Below, piece after piece: positions 41,846-52,068 of a stretch of 64,000 nucleotides of DNA (positions within the stretch are counted from its first letter, which is position 1; each line of letters begins with the position of its first letter). A model generated the notes under the pieces. It saw only the letters and a list, made by a program, of their open reading frames with translations, had not been told where the DNA came from and searched no databases. This DNA is from Leifsonia virtsii (GTDB lineage: Bacteria; Actinomycetota; Actinomycetes; Actinomycetales; Microbacteriaceae), in NCBI RefSeq assembly GCF_030433675.1, contig NZ_JAROCB010000002.1, positions 682,001 through 746,000 on the forward strand. Reading direction: 5' to 3'. The translations under genes were made by a program, and so were the position numbers.

Positions 41846-43960
41846 GTGGCACAGGACGTGCTCACCGACCTGAAGAAGGTCCGCAACATCGGCATCATGG
41901 CCCACATCGATGCCGGCAAGACCACCACGACCGAGCGCATCCTGTTCTACACGGGCGTCAACCACAAGATCGGCGAGACGCACGACGGCGCCTCGACCAC
42001 CGACTGGATGGAGCAGGAGAAGGAGCGCGGCATCACCATCACGTCCGCGGCGGTCACCTGTTTCTGGAACAAGAACCAGATCAACATCATCGACACGCCC
42101 GGACACGTCGACTTCACCGTCGAGGTGGAGCGCTCGCTCCGCGTCCTCGACGGCGCGGTCGCGGTGTTCGACGCGAAGGAGGGCGTCGAGCCCCAGTCGG
42201 AGACCGTGTGGCGCCAGGCCGACAAGTACAACGTCCCGCGCATCTGCTTCGTCAACAAGATGGACAAGCTGGGCGCCGACTTCTACTTCACGGTCGACAC
42301 CATCGTCTCCCGCCTCGGCGCCAAGCCGCTGGTGATGCAGCTCCCGATCGGGTCCGAGTCCGACTTCATCGGCGTCGTCGACCTCATCGAGATGCGCGCG
42401 CTGGTCTGGCCGGGCGACGCCAAGGGCGATGTGACCATGGGCGCCAAGTACGAGGTCCAGGAGATCCCCGCCGACCTCAAGGACAAGGCGGAGGAGTACC
42501 GCGCGAAGCTGATCGAGACCGTCGCCGAGACCGACGACGTGCTGCTCGAGAAGTTCTTCGGCGGCGAGGAGATCACCGTTCCGGAGATCAAGGCGGCCAT
42601 CCGCAAGCTCACCGTGAACAACGAGATCTACCCCGTTCTCTGCGGTTCCGCGTTTAAGAACCGTGGCGTGCAGCCGATGCTCGACGCCGTGATCGACTAC
42701 CTCCCGTCGCCGCTGGACGTGCCCGCCATCGAGGCGCACAACCCGCGTGACGAGGAGGAGGTCATCATGCGTCACGCCGACGCGACCGAGCCGTTCTCGG
42801 CGCTGGCCTTCAAGGTCGCCGTGCACCCGTTCTTCGGTCGTCTCACCTACGTGCGCGTCTACTCGGGCCGCATCGACTCCGGCGCCCAGGTCGTCAACTC
42901 GACCAAGGGCAAGAAGGAGCGCATCGGCAAGATCTTCCAGATGCACGCCAACAAGGAGAACCCGGTCGACTTCGTCACCGCCGGCAACATCTACGCGGTG
43001 ATCGGCCTCAAGGACACCACCACCGGTGACACCCTGAGCGACCCGGACAACCAGGTCGTCCTGGAGTCCATGACGTTCCCGGAGCCGGTCATCGAGGTCG
43101 CCATCGAGCCGAAGACCAAGGCCGACCAGGAGAAGCTGGGCACCGCGATCCAGAAGCTCGCCGAAGAGGACCCGACGTTCCGCACCGAGCAGAACCAGGA
43201 GACCGGTCAGACGGTCATCAAGGGCATGGGCGAGCTCCACCTCGACATCCTCGTGGACCGCATGAAGCGCGAGTTCAACGTCGAGGCCAACGTGGGCAAG
43301 CCGCAGGTGGCCTACCGCGAGACCATCCGCCGCACGGTGGAGAAGTACGACTACACCCACAAGAAGCAGACCGGTGGTTCCGGTCAGTTCGCGAAGGTGC
43401 AGATCAGCCTGGAGCCCATGGATGTCACCCCGGAGACGTCGTACGAGTTCGTGAACGCCGTCACCGGCGGTCGCGTGCCGCGCGAGTACATCCCCTCGGT
43501 GGACGCGGGCATCCAGGACGCGATGCAGGTCGGCGTGCTCGCCGGCTTCCCGACGGTGGGCGTCAAGGCGACGCTCCTCGATGGTGCAGCGCACGACGTC
43601 GACTCCTCGGAGATGGCGTTCAAGATCGCCGGCTCGATGGCCTACAAGGAGGCCGCTCGGAAGGCGAACCCGGTGCTCCTCGAGCCGCTCATGGCGGTCG
43701 AGGTGCGTACGCCGGAGGAGTACATGGGCGACGTCATCGGCGACCTGAACTCCCGTCGCGGGCAGATCCAGTCCATGGAGGACGCCAGCGGTGTCAAGGT
43801 GGTGCGTGCCAACGTCCCGCTGTCCGAGATGTTCGGCTACATCGGCGACCTGCGGTCCAAGACCTCGGGCCGTGCGGTGTACTCGATGCAGTTCGACAGC
43901 TACGCGGAGGTCCCGAAGGCTGTGGCCGACGAGATCGTCCAGAAGAGCAAGGGCGAGTGA
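41846..43960 (+). CDS. fusA: Elongation factor G
   Basis: The 704-residue translocation GTPase starts at GTG after CGGAGGA. It has the G1 loop [12 protein letters not shown]3 DTPGHVDF and G4 NKMD, followed by domains II-V with the [17 protein letters not shown] and MGELHLDI segments. A frame extending 17 codons upstream lacks a Shine-Dalgarno and crosses the inverted repeat, so it was rejected. tuf follows after 114 bp. Confidence 0.99.
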   Translation: MAQDVLTDLKKVRNIGIMAHIDAGKTTTTERILFYTGVNHKIGETHDGASTTDWMEQEKERGITITSAAVTCFWNKNQINIIDTPGHVDFTVEVERSLRVLDGAVAVFDAKEGVEPQSETVWRQADKYNVPRICFVNKMDKLGADFYFTVDTIVSRLGAKPLVMQLPIGSESDFIGVVDLIEMRALVWPGDAKGDVTMGAKYEVQEIPADLKDKAEEYRAKLIETVAETDDVLLEKFFGGEEITVPEIKAAIRKLTVNNEIYPVLCGSAFKNRGVQPMLDAVIDYLPSPLDVPAIEAHNPRDEEEVIMRHADATEPFSALAFKVAVHPFFGRLTYVRVYSGRIDSGAQVVNSTKGKKERIGKIFQMHANKENPVDFVTAGNIYAVIGLKDTTTGDTLSDPDNQVVLESMTFPEPVIEVAIEPKTKADQEKLGTAIQKLAEEDPTFRTEQNQETGQTVIKGMGELHLDILVDRMKREFNVEANVGKPQVAYRETIRRTVEKYDYTHKKQTGGSGQFAKVQISLEPMDVTPETSYEFVNAVTGGRVPREYIPSVDAGIQDAMQVGVLAGFPTVGVKATLLDGAAHDVDSSEMAFKIAGSMAYKEAARKANPVLLEPLMAVEVRTPEEYMGDVIGDLNSRRGQIQSMEDASGVKVVRANVPLSEMFGYIGDLRSKTSGRAVYSMQFDSYAEVPKAVADEIVQKSKGE

Positions 43961-44019
43961 CCTCGGTCGCTGCTCCCAGGCAACATCCCGTAACATAAGA
44001 AACCAATCCCGCAGATCCA

Positions 44020-44041
44020 CCGGTCGAAATCCGTCGACCGG
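44020..44041 (+). other. Hairpin between fusA and tuf
   Basis: CCGGTCGA-AATCCG-TCGACCGG forms an 8-bp stem in the 114-bp fusA-tuf gap. There is no U-tract. AT-rich TAACATAAG just upstream (about 43991) may be a weak internal promoter -10 for tuf, but no -35 fits well. Confidence 0.35.
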
Positions 44042-44074
44042 AGGACCTGCACGAGAGTCCTGAGGAGGACCACA

Positions 44075-45268
44075 GTGGCTAAGGCCAAGTTCGAGCGGAC
44101 TAAGCCGCACGTGAACATCGGAACCATCGGTCACGTCGACCACGGCAAGACGACGCTCACCGCGGCGATCTCCAAGGTGCTTGCTGACAAGTACCCGTCG
44201 GCGACCAACGTGCAGCGCGACTTCGCGTCGATCGACTCGGCTCCGGAAGAGCGTCAGCGTGGTATCACGATCAACATCTCGCACGTCGAGTACGAGACGC
44301 CGAAGCGCCACTACGCGCACGTCGACGCCCCGGGTCACGCCGACTACATCAAGAACATGATCACCGGTGCGGCTCAGATGGACGGCGCGATCCTCGTGGT
44401 CGCCGCCACCGACGGCCCGATGGCTCAGACCCGTGAGCACGTTCTGCTCGCCAAGCAGGTCGGCGTTCCGTACCTGCTCGTCGCGCTGAACAAGTCCGAC
44501 ATGGTCGACGACGAGGAGATCCTGGAGCTCGTCGAGCTCGAGGTCCGTGAGCTGCTCTCCAGCCAGGACTTCGACGGCGACAACGCGCCGGTCGTCCGCG
44601 TCTCGGGCCTGAAGGCTCTCGAGGGCGACGAGAAGTGGGTCCAGTCGGTTCTGGACCTCATGGACGCCGTCGACGAGTCCATCCCGGACCCGGTGCGCGA
44701 CAAGGACAAGCCGTTCCTGATGCCGATCGAGGACGTCTTCACGATCACCGGTCGTGGCACCGTCGTCACCGGTCGCGCCGAGCGCGGCACCCTCGCCATC
44801 AACTCCGAGGTCGAGATCGTCGGCATCCGCCCGACGCAGAAGACCACGGTCACCGGTATCGAGATGTTCCACAAGCAGCTCGACGAGGCCTGGGCCGGCG
44901 AGAACTGTGGTCTGCTCCTCCGCGGCACCAAGCGCGAGGACGTGGAGCGCGGTCAGGTCGTGGCGAAGCCGGGTTCGGTTACCCCGCACACCAACTTCGA
45001 GGGCACTGCCTACATCCTCTCGAAGGACGAGGGTGGCCGTCACAACCCCTTCTACACGAACTACCGTCCGCAGTTCTACTTCCGCACCACCGACGTCACC
45101 GGCGTCATCTCGCTGCCCGAGGGCACCGAGATGGTCATGCCCGGCGACACCACCGACATGTCGGTCGAGCTGATCCAGCCGATCGCCATGGAGGAGGGCC
45201 TCGGCTTCGCGATCCGTGAGGGTGGCCGCACCGTCGGCGCCGGCACGGTGACCAAGATCAACAAGTAA
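44075..45268 (+). CDS. tuf: Elongation factor Tu
   Basis: The 397-residue protein starts at GTG after TGAGGAGGA. It has the G1 loop GHVDHGKT, the effector region around [14 protein letters not shown] (Ala in place of the usual Cys) and NKSD. It delivers aminoacyl-tRNA to the ribosome. It is the last gene of the str operon, with a U-tract terminator 24 bases downstream, the best classical terminator in the window. Confidence 0.99.
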   Translation: MAKAKFERTKPHVNIGTIGHVDHGKTTLTAAISKVLADKYPSATNVQRDFASIDSAPEERQRGITINISHVEYETPKRHYAHVDAPGHADYIKNMITGAAQMDGAILVVAATDGPMAQTREHVLLAKQVGVPYLLVALNKSDMVDDEEILELVELEVRELLSSQDFDGDNAPVVRVSGLKALEGDEKWVQSVLDLMDAVDESIPDPVRDKDKPFLMPIEDVFTITGRGTVVTGRAERGTLAINSEVEIVGIRPTQKTTVTGIEMFHKQLDEAWAGENCGLLLRGTKREDVERGQVVAKPGSVTPHTNFEGTAYILSKDEGGRHNPFYTNYRPQFYFRTTDVTGVISLPEGTEMVMPGDTTDMSVELIQPIAMEEGLGFAIREGGRTVGAGTVTKINK

Positions 45269-45292
45269 GTCTCTTCGACTTCACTCGGGAAA

Positions 45293-45321
45293 GGGTCGGA
45301 CCTTCGGGTCCGGCCCTTTTT
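45293..45321 (+). terminator. tuf terminator
   Basis: GGGTCGGACC-TTCG-GGTCCGGCCC forms a 10-bp stem with one G-T pair and a stable UUCG tetraloop, followed by TTTTT. It is a classical Rho-independent terminator. Confidence 0.92.
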
Positions 45322-45410
45322 CGTTCCCCAGGGGTTTACCTCTCGGCTCCGCCGTCGCAGAATTGACGCACCGTTTCAACCGGACGGTTCCGACGACGAG
45401 AGGAGCGCCT

Positions 45411-45485
45411 ATGGATACGCACGGCCTCGCAAACCAGCCCACACCGCTGACGAGTTCTCGTAACGGAAGTTCCGGGGCCGCGTAG
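45411..45485 (+). CDS. Possible 24-residue peptide gene
   Basis: An ATG seven bases after GAGAGGAG opens a 24-codon frame, MDTHGLANQPTPLTSSRNGS then SGAA and a TAG stop. The Shine-Dalgarno is better than that of many larger genes here, and two hairpins (45504-45525 and 45529-45557) follow. It could be a small protein, a leader peptide, or chance. No homologue is known to me. Confidence 0.35.
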   Translation: MDTHGLANQPTPLTSSRNGSSGAA

Positions 45486-45528
45486 CGGTCGTGACATTCA
45501 GCTAGTGGCGGCGCGAGGCGCCACTGAA

Positions 45529-45557
45529 GAGCGGGGTCGGCGATGCCGGCCCCGCTC
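45529..45557. terminator. Bidirectional hairpin after the small peptide frame
   Basis: A stem of about 13 bp (AGCGGGGTCGGC, loop GAT, GCCGGCCCCGCT, one mismatch) follows a smaller AGTGGCG/CGCCACT hairpin. It lies seven bases beyond the stop of the minus-strand small gene, so it may serve genes on both strands. Confidence 0.6.
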
Positions 45558-45563
45558 CCTCGT

Positions 45564-45734
45564 TCACGGCGTGGGCCTGCGCATGTGCTGGACGAACCAG
45601 CCGGGGTCGAGGTCGTACTCCAGCTCGACCCCGGAGCTCAGCCGAACCACGAGCGTGTAGGAGTCGACGGGGCCGCCGTGCCCGGCCGCCGGCTTGGCGT
45701 CAGGGGAGCACACGCCGTCGTCATCCTCGCGCAT
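45564..45734 (-). CDS. Small conserved-looking hypothetical protein
   Basis: A 56-residue frame on the minus strand begins MREDDDGVCSPDAKPAAG. It ends with a structured-looking segment, VDSYTLVVRLSSGVELEYDL then DPGWFVQHM. GGGAG lies eight bases before the ATG and a hairpin follows the stop. The strand-turn-strand pattern of the last 35 residues supports a real gene, but no family is recognised and the start could be further in. Confidence 0.5.
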   Translation of the reverse strand: MREDDDGVCSPDAKPAAGHGGPVDSYTLVVRLSSGVELEYDLDPGWFVQHMRRPTP

Positions 45735-45825
45735 TCCTCCGGCTCCCTCCCGTCGGACGACCTTGGACGCAATCGTGCACCACTGCACCCCGATCCTGGT
45801 ACTCCCCAATTTCGCCCCGCCCGCC

Positions 45826-45895
45826 GCGACTGCGCCCTCCCGTAACGAGTGCGGGTGCGCGAGCACCCGCAGACGTTTCCAACCGCCGCAGTTGC
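45826..45895 (+). repeat. Palindromic intergenic repeat, copy C
   Basis: This is a degenerate copy: outer GCGACTGC against GCAGTTGC (one mismatch), inner TAACG against CGTTT, and a perfect central hairpin GCGGGTGC-GCGA-GCACCCGC (45851-45870). Its left half is nearly identical to that of copy D, 1.1 kb away, on the other side of the AbiEi-like gene. Confidence 0.7.
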
Positions 45896-45985
45896 GAAGT
45901 GTCCACAGGGGCGGGCGGCGGCGGGTTGTCCACCGAGAGCAGGAGACGGCCGGGCGGGATGGGCATGGCGGGGTAGACACAGGAG

Positions 45986-46960
45986 ATGAGTTCTCCCTCC
46001 ACCCCTGTCCGCATGGTGCTTGCCCGCGAGCTGATCGATCATGCCGAGACGCGGCAGCAGCACGCACGCGCCGCCAGGCGAGGGACGGAGGTGCGGATCG
46101 GGCGCGGCGCCTACGTGGACCGGGACACGTGGGATGCACTCCCGCCTGGCGAGCGGGACGTGCTGAGGCTACGCGCCTACGCCCGGGCCCGAACCGTCCC
46201 GCCCGTGTTCTCGCACTGGTCGGCGGTCGCACTCCACGGCTTGCCCTTCGCGGGGGAGAAGGGCGAGGAGATCCACATCGCCGTCGGGCAGAGCGCCGGT
46301 GGCCGCTCCGCCGGGCGCATCCGGGCGCACTCGATCCGGGTTCCAGCCGAGGACATCGTGGAGGTCGCCGGCCTGCGCTGCACGAGCCGGGAGAGGACCG
46401 TGATGGACATCGCGGCGTCGGGTCGGCTTCCTGATGCGGTCGCGATCACCGACGCCGTGCTCCGCGAGCCCGGCCCGCGTGATGAGGCCGACCGCGAGGC
46501 GCTTCTCGGAGCCTGGCTGCGGGCTCAGCCGCAGCGGGGTCACCGGCGTGCGCTCGAGGTCGTGGCGCTGGCCGACGGCCGTGCCGAGTCGCCCCTCGAA
46601 TCCCTCAGCCGCGTGGTCATGTACAGGTCGGGGATGCCCAAGCCCGAGCTGCAGCGTGCCTTCTCGGATGGGAGGGGCAGCATCGGGTTCGCCGACTTCG
46701 CGTGGCCGGACCAGCGCGTGATCGGCGAGGCGGACGGTGCGGTCAAGTATCTCGACACAGCGATGCGCGGGGGACGCTCCGCCGAGCAGGTCGTGGTCGA
46801 CGAGAAGGTGCGCGAGGACCGGCTGCGTGCCTTGGGCTGGCGCGTCGTACGCTGGACGTGGTCCGACGCGCACCGGGAAGCGCCCCTCGTCGCGGCCCTC
46901 ACCGCCGCGGGCGTGCCGGCCGATCCGACCCATCGCTGGATCGACTGCGCCCTCCCGTAA
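45986..46960 (+). CDS. AbiEi/DUF559-like protein (type IV antitoxin-type N-terminus, PD-(D/E)XK-like C-terminus)
   Basis: The 324-residue protein has an N-terminal region (about 10-65, with RRGTEVRIGRGAYVD) like the winged-helix of AbiEi-type proteins, SHWSAVALHGLP (76-87), and ESPLESLSR (201-209). A C-terminal endonuclease-like fold carries Asp237 (GFADF), Glu248, Asp250 and Lys254 (GEADGAVKY), followed by GWRVVRWTW. Such fusions are common orphan accessory genes in actinobacteria and their function is untested. No AbiEii toxin gene is adjacent. The last codons and the TAA lie inside repeat copy D. The Shine-Dalgarno AGGAG abuts the ATG, so the start is uncertain. Confidence 0.75.
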   Translation: MSSPSTPVRMVLARELIDHAETRQQHARAARRGTEVRIGRGAYVDRDTWDALPPGERDVLRLRAYARARTVPPVFSHWSAVALHGLPFAGEKGEEIHIAVGQSAGGRSAGRIRAHSIRVPAEDIVEVAGLRCTSRERTVMDIAASGRLPDAVAITDAVLREPGPRDEADREALLGAWLRAQPQRGHRRALEVVALADGRAESPLESLSRVVMYRSGMPKPELQRAFSDGRGSIGFADFAWPDQRVIGEADGAVKYLDTAMRGGRSAEQVVVDEKVREDRLRALGWRVVRWTWSDAHREAPLVAALTAAGVPADPTHRWIDCALP

Positions 46961-47010
46961 CGACGGCGGGTGCGCGAGCGGGCGCATTCGTTCCGCAGGG
47001 GCGCAGTCGC
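46941..47010 (+). repeat. Palindromic intergenic repeat, copy D
   Basis: Arms 46941-46963 and 46988-47010 pair at 18 of 23 positions, with perfect GACTGCGCCC/GGGCGCAGTC-type ends. The forward centre GCGGGTGCGCGA is shared with the other copies. The stop codon of the AbiEi-like gene lies within the left arm. The remaining gap to rpsJ (47011-47366) shows a TTGACA at 47256 without a fitting -10 and no clear gene; the S10 operon promoter must lie here but could not be placed. Confidence 0.75.
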
Positions 47011-47366
47011 GGCGCACGGGCGCGACACGCCCGGGTTGCAGCATCGGCTCCGATCTGGCAAACTTGTCTAGTTCAACATTCCGGAACGTGTGTGCAGGTG
47101 CGCGTACCGACCGGATCACTGCCAGGCAGTGCATAGCCCACCGCACGGGTCTCACGATCCGCGGGACGAGGTTAGGCCGCAGGCAGCAGGACACGCTCAC
47201 ATCGACAAACGCCGAGGCCAGGGGCTATCTCTGTGCCAAGAGCCGGTCGTGAGAGTTGACAGAAGAATAGTGGCGTTCCCCACGCGTACGTCGCACCGCG
47301 TCCAATGCGAAGAACAGCTCGAGAGAGCCGTCTCGTACGACGCCATAACAAGAGAGAGAGTCAGAC

Positions 47367-47675
47367 ATGGCGGGACAGAAGATCCGCATTCGGCTTAAGT
47401 CGTATGACCACGAGGTCATCGACACCTCGGCGCGCAAGATCGTCGACACGGTGACCCGTGCAGGCGCGACCGTCGTCGGCCCGGTGCCCCTTCCCACCGA
47501 GAAGAACGTGGTCGTCGTGATCCGTTCGCCCCACAAGTACAAGGACAGCCGCGAGCACTTCGAGATGCGCACGCACAAGCGGCTGATCGACATCATCGAC
47601 CCGACCCCGAAGGCCGTCGACTCGCTCATGCGTCTCGACCTGCCGGCGGACGTCAACATCGAGATCAAGCTCTAA
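47367..47675 (+). CDS. rpsJ: 30S ribosomal protein S10
   Basis: The 102-residue protein begins [20 protein letters not shown] and has the usual length. It carries [11 protein letters not shown] and the loop [19 protein letters not shown] that contacts 16S rRNA; in other bacteria this protein also works in NusB-linked antitermination. It heads the S10 operon, with a purine-rich GAGAGAGAG leader before the ATG and rplC 14 bp downstream. Confidence 0.99.
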   Translation: MAGQKIRIRLKSYDHEVIDTSARKIVDTVTRAGATVVGPVPLPTEKNVVVVIRSPHKYKDSREHFEMRTHKRLIDIIDPTPKAVDSLMRLDLPADVNIEIKL

Positions 47676-47689
47676 GGGGGAGTGCCGCT

Positions 47690-48349
47690 ATGTCCAACAA
47701 AGACACCAAGACTTCCAAGGGCCTCCTCGGCAAGAAGCTCGGCATGACCCAGGTCTGGGACGAGAACAACAAGCTCATCCCCGTGACCGTCATCGAGATC
47801 ACGCCGAACGTCGTGACCCAGGTCCGCACCCCCGAGGCCGACGGCTACAACGCCGTCCAGATCGCCTACGGCCAGATCGACCCGCGCAAGGTCAACAAGC
47901 CGTCCGCCGGTCACTTCGACAAGGCGGGCGTCACGCCGCGCCGTCACCTCACCGAGGTCCGCACCGCGGACGCCGCCGAGTACTCGGCCGGTCAGGAGCT
48001 CACCGTCGACGGCACCTTCGAGGCCGGCCAGCTGGTCGACGTCGTCGGCACCTCGAAGGGCAAGGGCTTCGCCGGTGTGATGAAGCGTCACAACTTCCAG
48101 GGCGTCTCCGCTTCGCACGGTGCGCACCGCAACCACCGCAAGCCGGGCTCCATCGGCGCCTCCTCGACCCCGAGCCGTGTCTTCAAGGGCATGCGCATGG
48201 CCGGTCGCATGGGTGGCGAGCGCGTCACCGTCCTGAACCTCAAGGTCCAGGCCGTCGACGCCGAGAAGGGCCTGCTGCTGGTCAAGGGAGCCGTCCCCGG
48301 CGCCCGTGGCCGCATCGTTTTCGTCCGCAACGCAGTGAAGGGGGCCTAA
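47690..48349 (+). CDS. rplC: 50S ribosomal protein L3
   Basis: The 219-residue protein has [13 protein letters not shown] near the start and the conserved [20 protein letters not shown] loop that reaches toward the peptidyl-transferase centre. An N-terminal [10 protein letters not shown] tail of about ten residues precedes the usual start of the family. It is the second gene of the S10 operon. Confidence 0.99.
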   Translation: MSNKDTKTSKGLLGKKLGMTQVWDENNKLIPVTVIEITPNVVTQVRTPEADGYNAVQIAYGQIDPRKVNKPSAGHFDKAGVTPRRHLTEVRTADAAEYSAGQELTVDGTFEAGQLVDVVGTSKGKGFAGVMKRHNFQGVSASHGAHRNHRKPGSIGASSTPSRVFKGMRMAGRMGGERVTVLNLKVQAVDAEKGLLLVKGAVPGARGRIVFVRNAVKGA

Positions 48350-48353
48350 TCAG

Positions 48354-49004
48354 ATGGCTACCTCGATTGACGTCGTCGACCTCAAGGGCAAGAAGGCCGG
48401 CTCCATCGAGCTTCCCGAGGCCCTGTTCGACGTTCAGACCAACATCCCGCTGATCCACCAGGTCGTGACGGCGCAGCTCGCCGCCGCCCGCCAGGGCACG
48501 CACAAGACCAAGGGTCGCGGCGAGGTCTCCGGCGCCGGCCGCAAGCCGTTCAAGCAGAAGGGCACCGGCCGCGCTCGTCAGGGCTCGATCCGCGCTCCTC
48601 AGATGACCGGTGGTGGCATCGTCCACGGCCCGACGCCGCGCAGCTACGCGCAGCGCACCCCGAAGAAGATGATCGCCGCTGCTCTGCTCGGCGCCCTCTC
48701 GGACCGCGCCCGCGGCGCCCGCGTCCACGCCGTCCAGGCCTTCACCGCCGGTGACGCGCCCTCGACCAAGGCCGTCGTCGAGCTGCTCAGCGGCATCGCG
48801 ACCTCGAAGCACGTCCTGATCGTGCTCGAGCGCGACGACGAGCTGGCCTTCAAGAGCGTCCGCAACATCCCGACCGTGCACGTTCTGACCTACGACCAGC
48901 TGAACGCCTACGACGTCCTGGTGAGCGACGACATCGTCTTCTCGCAGGCCGCCCTCGAGGGCTTCATCGCTGCCAAGTCCAACAAGGAAGAGGTGAACGC
49001 GTAA
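48354..49004 (+). CDS. rplD: 50S ribosomal protein L4
   Basis: The 216-residue protein includes the extended loop [20 protein letters not shown] and [14 protein letters not shown] that lines the exit tunnel near the macrolide site. Loop residues look wild type. It begins four bases after the rplC stop; its TAA shares a base with the rplW ATG. In E. coli L4 represses the S10 operon; no such leader structure was identified here. Confidence 0.99.
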   Translation: MATSIDVVDLKGKKAGSIELPEALFDVQTNIPLIHQVVTAQLAAARQGTHKTKGRGEVSGAGRKPFKQKGTGRARQGSIRAPQMTGGGIVHGPTPRSYAQRTPKKMIAAALLGALSDRARGARVHAVQAFTAGDAPSTKAVVELLSGIATSKHVLIVLERDDELAFKSVRNIPTVHVLTYDQLNAYDVLVSDDIVFSQAALEGFIAAKSNKEEVNA

Positions 49005-49303
49005 TGGCCGCCGTCAACAAGGACCCGCGCGACATCATCATCGCCCCGGTCGTCTCTGAGAAGAGCTACGGCCTGATCGACGAGGGCAAGTACACGTTCA
49101 TCGTCGACCCGCGCTCGAACAAGACCGAGATCAAGCTCGCCATCGAGTCGATCTTCAAGGTCGAGGTCGCGTCGATCAACACCCTGAACCGCCAGGGCAA
49201 GACCCGCCGCACCAAGTTCGGCATCGGCAAGCGCAAGGACACGAAGCGTGCCATCGTCACGCTGAAGTCCGGTTCCATCGACATCTTCACGGCCGTCGGC
49301 TGA
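49004..49303 (+). CDS. rplW: 50S ribosomal protein L23
   Basis: The 99-residue protein begins [20 protein letters not shown] and carries the conserved [16 protein letters not shown]-like basic loop. It sits at the exit of the nascent chain tunnel and is the docking site for trigger factor and SRP. Its start overlaps the rplD stop and rplB follows after 24 bp. Confidence 0.99.
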   Translation: MAAVNKDPRDIIIAPVVSEKSYGLIDEGKYTFIVDPRSNKTEIKLAIESIFKVEVASINTLNRQGKTRRTKFGIGKRKDTKRAIVTLKSGSIDIFTAVG

Positions 49304-49327
49304 GCGAAGGACTAGAGGAAGACAGAC

Positions 49328-50167
49328 ATGGCTATTCGTAACTACAAGCCCACGACCCCCGGTCGTCGCGGCTCCTCGGTCGCCGACTTCGCCGAGATCA
49401 CCCGCTCGACGCCGGAGAAGTCCCTTCTCCGCCCGCTGTCGAAGACCGGTGGCCGCAACAACCAGGGCCGCATCACGACCCGTCACATCGGTGGTGGCCA
49501 CAAGCGCCAGTATCGCGTGATCGACTTCCGTCGCAACGACAAGGACGGCGTCAACGCCAAGGTCGCCCACATCGAGTACGACCCCAACCGCACCGCGCGC
49601 ATCGCGCTGCTGCACTTCGTGGACGGTACCAAGCGCTACATCCTGGCGCCGGCCGGCCTGAAGCAGGGCGACATCGTCGAGTCGGGCGCGGGCTCGGACA
49701 TCAAGCCGGGCAACAACCTGCCGCTGCGCAACATCCCGACCGGTACCGTCGTGCACGCGATCGAGCTGAAGCCGGGCGGCGGTGCCAAGATGGCCCGCTC
49801 CGCCGGTGCCTCGGTGCGTCTCGTCGCGAAGGACGGCCCGTACGCCCAGCTGCGCCTCCCCTCGGGCGAGGTCCGCAACGTGGACGCCCGCTGCCGCGCC
49901 ACCATCGGCGAGGTCGGCAACGCCGAGCAGTCGAACATCAACTGGGGCAAGGCCGGCCGCATGCGCTGGAAGGGCGTCCGCCCGACCGTCCGCGGTGTCG
50001 CGATGAACCCGATCGACCACCCGCACGGTGGTGGTGAGGGCAAGACCTCCGGTGGTCGCCACCCGGTCAGCCCGTGGGGTCAGAAGGAAGGCCGTACGCG
50101 CCACCCCAACAAGGAAAGCGACAAGCTCATCGTCCGCCGCCGTAACGCCGGCAAGAAGCGCAAGTAG
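49328..50167 (+). CDS. rplB: 50S ribosomal protein L2
   Basis: The 279-residue protein begins [18 protein letters not shown]. It carries [19 protein letters not shown] and the C-terminal [18 protein letters not shown] motif with the conserved histidine near the peptidyl-transferase centre. Full length and typical. AGAGGAAG precedes the ATG. Confidence 0.99.
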   Translation: MAIRNYKPTTPGRRGSSVADFAEITRSTPEKSLLRPLSKTGGRNNQGRITTRHIGGGHKRQYRVIDFRRNDKDGVNAKVAHIEYDPNRTARIALLHFVDGTKRYILAPAGLKQGDIVESGAGSDIKPGNNLPLRNIPTGTVVHAIELKPGGGAKMARSAGASVRLVAKDGPYAQLRLPSGEVRNVDARCRATIGEVGNAEQSNINWGKAGRMRWKGVRPTVRGVAMNPIDHPHGGGEGKTSGGRHPVSPWGQKEGRTRHPNKESDKLIVRRRNAGKKRK

Positions 50168-50179
50168 GAGTTCGAGAAG

Positions 50180-50461
50180 ATGCCACGCAGTCTCAAGAAG
50201 GGCCCCTTCGTCGACGAGCACCTGTTTCGCAAGGTGGTCGCCGCGAACGAGGCCAACAGCAAGAACGTGATCAAGACCTGGTCGCGCCGCTCGATGATCG
50301 TCCCGGCCATGCTGGGTCACACCATCGCGGTGCACGACGGTCGCAAGCACATCCCGGTGTTCGTCACCGAGACCATGGTCGGCCACAAGCTCGGCGAGTT
50401 CGCGCCGACCCGCACCTTCCGTGGACACGTGAAGGACGACAAGAAGGGTCGTCGCCGCTAA
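50180..50461 (+). CDS. rpsS: 30S ribosomal protein S19
   Basis: The 93-residue protein begins [15 protein letters not shown] and has the [20 protein letters not shown] and [13 protein letters not shown] blocks. It binds the 30S head with S13. It has normal length and is 12 bp after rplB. Confidence 0.99.
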   Translation: MPRSLKKGPFVDEHLFRKVVAANEANSKNVIKTWSRRSMIVPAMLGHTIAVHDGRKHIPVFVTETMVGHKLGEFAPTRTFRGHVKDDKKGRRR

Positions 50462-50486
50462 CGCGGTGACGAGTAGGAGGAGAGAA

Positions 50487-50879
50487 ATGGTGGAGTCGAT
50501 CGCACGCGTGCGACACATCCGCGTCACCCCCATGAAGGCCCGCCGCGTCGTCGACCTGATCCGCGGCAAGCAGGCCCAGGAGGCCCTGGCCATCCTGAAG
50601 TTCGCGCCGCAGAGCGCGAGCGAGCCGGTGTACAAGCTCGTCGCCTCGGCCATCGCCAACGCGCGGGTCAAGGCCGACCAGAGCAACACCTACCTGGACG
50701 AGCAGGACCTCTACGTGAGCCGCGCCTTCGTGGACGAGGGCACCACCCTCAAGCGGTTCCAGCCGCGAGCACAGGGTCGGGCCTTCCGCATCAACAAGCG
50801 CACCAGCCACATCACGATCGTCCTCGCGACGCCGGATGAGGTCGAGGACGCCAAGGCTACGAAGAAGGCGAGCAAGTAA
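50487..50879 (+). CDS. rplV: 50S ribosomal protein L22
   Basis: The 130-residue protein has [19 protein letters not shown] at the start and [16 protein letters not shown] in the tunnel-lining hairpin. The ATG at 50487 has TAGGAGGAG seven bases upstream; a GTG at 50466 would read through that Shine-Dalgarno and was rejected. The stop overlaps the rpsC ATG (TAATG). Confidence 0.98.
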   Translation: MVESIARVRHIRVTPMKARRVVDLIRGKQAQEALAILKFAPQSASEPVYKLVASAIANARVKADQSNTYLDEQDLYVSRAFVDEGTTLKRFQPRAQGRAFRINKRTSHITIVLATPDEVEDAKATKKASK

Positions 50880-51646
50880 TGGGCCAGAAAGTCAACCCGT
50901 ACGGCTTCCGTCTCGGGATCACCACCGACCACGTGTCGCGCTGGTTCTCGGACAGCACGAAGCCGGGGCAGAAGTACAGCGACTACCTCGCCGAGGACGT
51001 CAAGATCCGTACCCTGCTGAAGACCTCGCTCGACCGCGCGGGCGTGTCCCGCATCGAGATCGAGCGCACCCGCGACCGCGTCCGCGTCGACATCCACACC
51101 GCCCGTCCGGGCATCGTGATCGGTCGTCGTGGCGCCGAGGCCGAGCGCATCCGCGCCGACCTCGAGAAGCTCTCGGGCAAGCAGATCCAGCTGAACATCC
51201 TCGAGGTCAAGAACCCCGAGGCCGACGCCCAGCTCGTCGCCCAGGGCATCGCCGAGCAGCTCGCCGCCCGTGTGGCCTTCCGCCGCGCGATGCGCAAGGG
51301 CCTGCAGGGCGCGCAGCGCGCCGGCGCCAAGGGTGTCCGCATCCAGGTGTCCGGCCGTCTCGGCGGCGCCGAGATGAGCCGCTCCGAGTTCTACCGCGAG
51401 GGTCGTGTGCCGCTGCACACGCTCCGCGCCAACATCGACTACGGCTTCTACGAGGCCAAGACCACCTTCGGTCGCATCGGTGTCAAGGTGTGGATCTACA
51501 AGGGCGACATCACGAACAAGGAACTCGCTCGCGAGCAGGCCAACCAGAAGCCGTCGCGCGAGCGCAACGACCGTCCGCGCCGCGGTGGCCGGGGCAACGC
51601 CCCCGAGACCCAGGCCGCGCCGGCCGCAGCAGGAGTTGAGGCATAA
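50879..51646 (+). CDS. rpsC: 30S ribosomal protein S3
   Basis: The 255-residue protein begins [18 protein letters not shown]. It has a KH-domain GxxG-type loop in [15 protein letters not shown] and, in the second half, [20 protein letters not shown]. The C-terminal 35 residues are a basic, Pro/Ala-rich tail ([15 protein letters not shown]...), longer than in E. coli but common in actinobacteria. Overlaps rplV by one base. Confidence 0.99.
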   Translation: MGQKVNPYGFRLGITTDHVSRWFSDSTKPGQKYSDYLAEDVKIRTLLKTSLDRAGVSRIEIERTRDRVRVDIHTARPGIVIGRRGAEAERIRADLEKLSGKQIQLNILEVKNPEADAQLVAQGIAEQLAARVAFRRAMRKGLQGAQRAGAKGVRIQVSGRLGGAEMSRSEFYREGRVPLHTLRANIDYGFYEAKTTFGRIGVKVWIYKGDITNKELAREQANQKPSRERNDRPRRGGRGNAPETQAAPAAAGVEA

Positions 51647-51648
51647 CC

Positions 51649-52068
51649 ATGTTGATCCCACGCAGAGTCAAGCACCGCAAGCAGCACCACCCCGGCCGTA
51701 GCGGCCAGGCGACCGGTGGCACGAAGGTCTCCTTCGGCGAGTTCGGCATCCAGGCCCTGACGCCCGCTTACGTGACCAACCGTCAGATCGAGTCCGCTCG
51801 TATCGCCATGACGCGTCACATCAAGCGTGGCGGCAAGGTGTGGATCAACATCTACCCCGACCGTCCGCTCACGAAGAAGCCGGCCGAGACCCGCATGGGT
51901 TCCGGTAAGGGTTCGCCGGAGTGGTGGGTCGCGAACGTCAAGCCGGGTCGCGTCCTCTTCGAGGTCTCGGGTGTCTCCGAGCAGCTCGCTCGTGAGGCCA
52001 TGACCCGTGCAATCCACAAGCTGCCCCTCAAGGCACGCATCATCAAGCGCGAGGAGGGCGACGCGTAA
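51649..52068 (+). CDS. rplP: 50S ribosomal protein L16
   Basis: The 139-residue protein begins [19 protein letters not shown] and carries the [19 protein letters not shown] loop near the A-site tRNA. It has standard length. Starts two bases after rpsC; its stop shares a base with the rpmC ATG. Confidence 0.99.
   Translation: MLIPRRVKHRKQHHPGRSGQATGGTKVSFGEFGIQALTPAYVTNRQIESARIAMTRHIKRGGKVWINIYPDRPLTKKPAETRMGSGKGSPEWWVANVKPGRVLFEVSGVSEQLAREAMTRAIHKLPLKARIIKREEGDA

Noticed and set aside
45543-45845. Plus-strand frame ending inside repeat copy C
   Set aside because: No Shine-Dalgarno, Pro/Arg-rich shadow composition, and it opposes the better supported small minus-strand gene.
47256-47261. TTGACA as the -35 of the S10 operon promoter
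   Set aside because: No acceptable -10 hexamer occurs at 16-19 bp; left unassigned.
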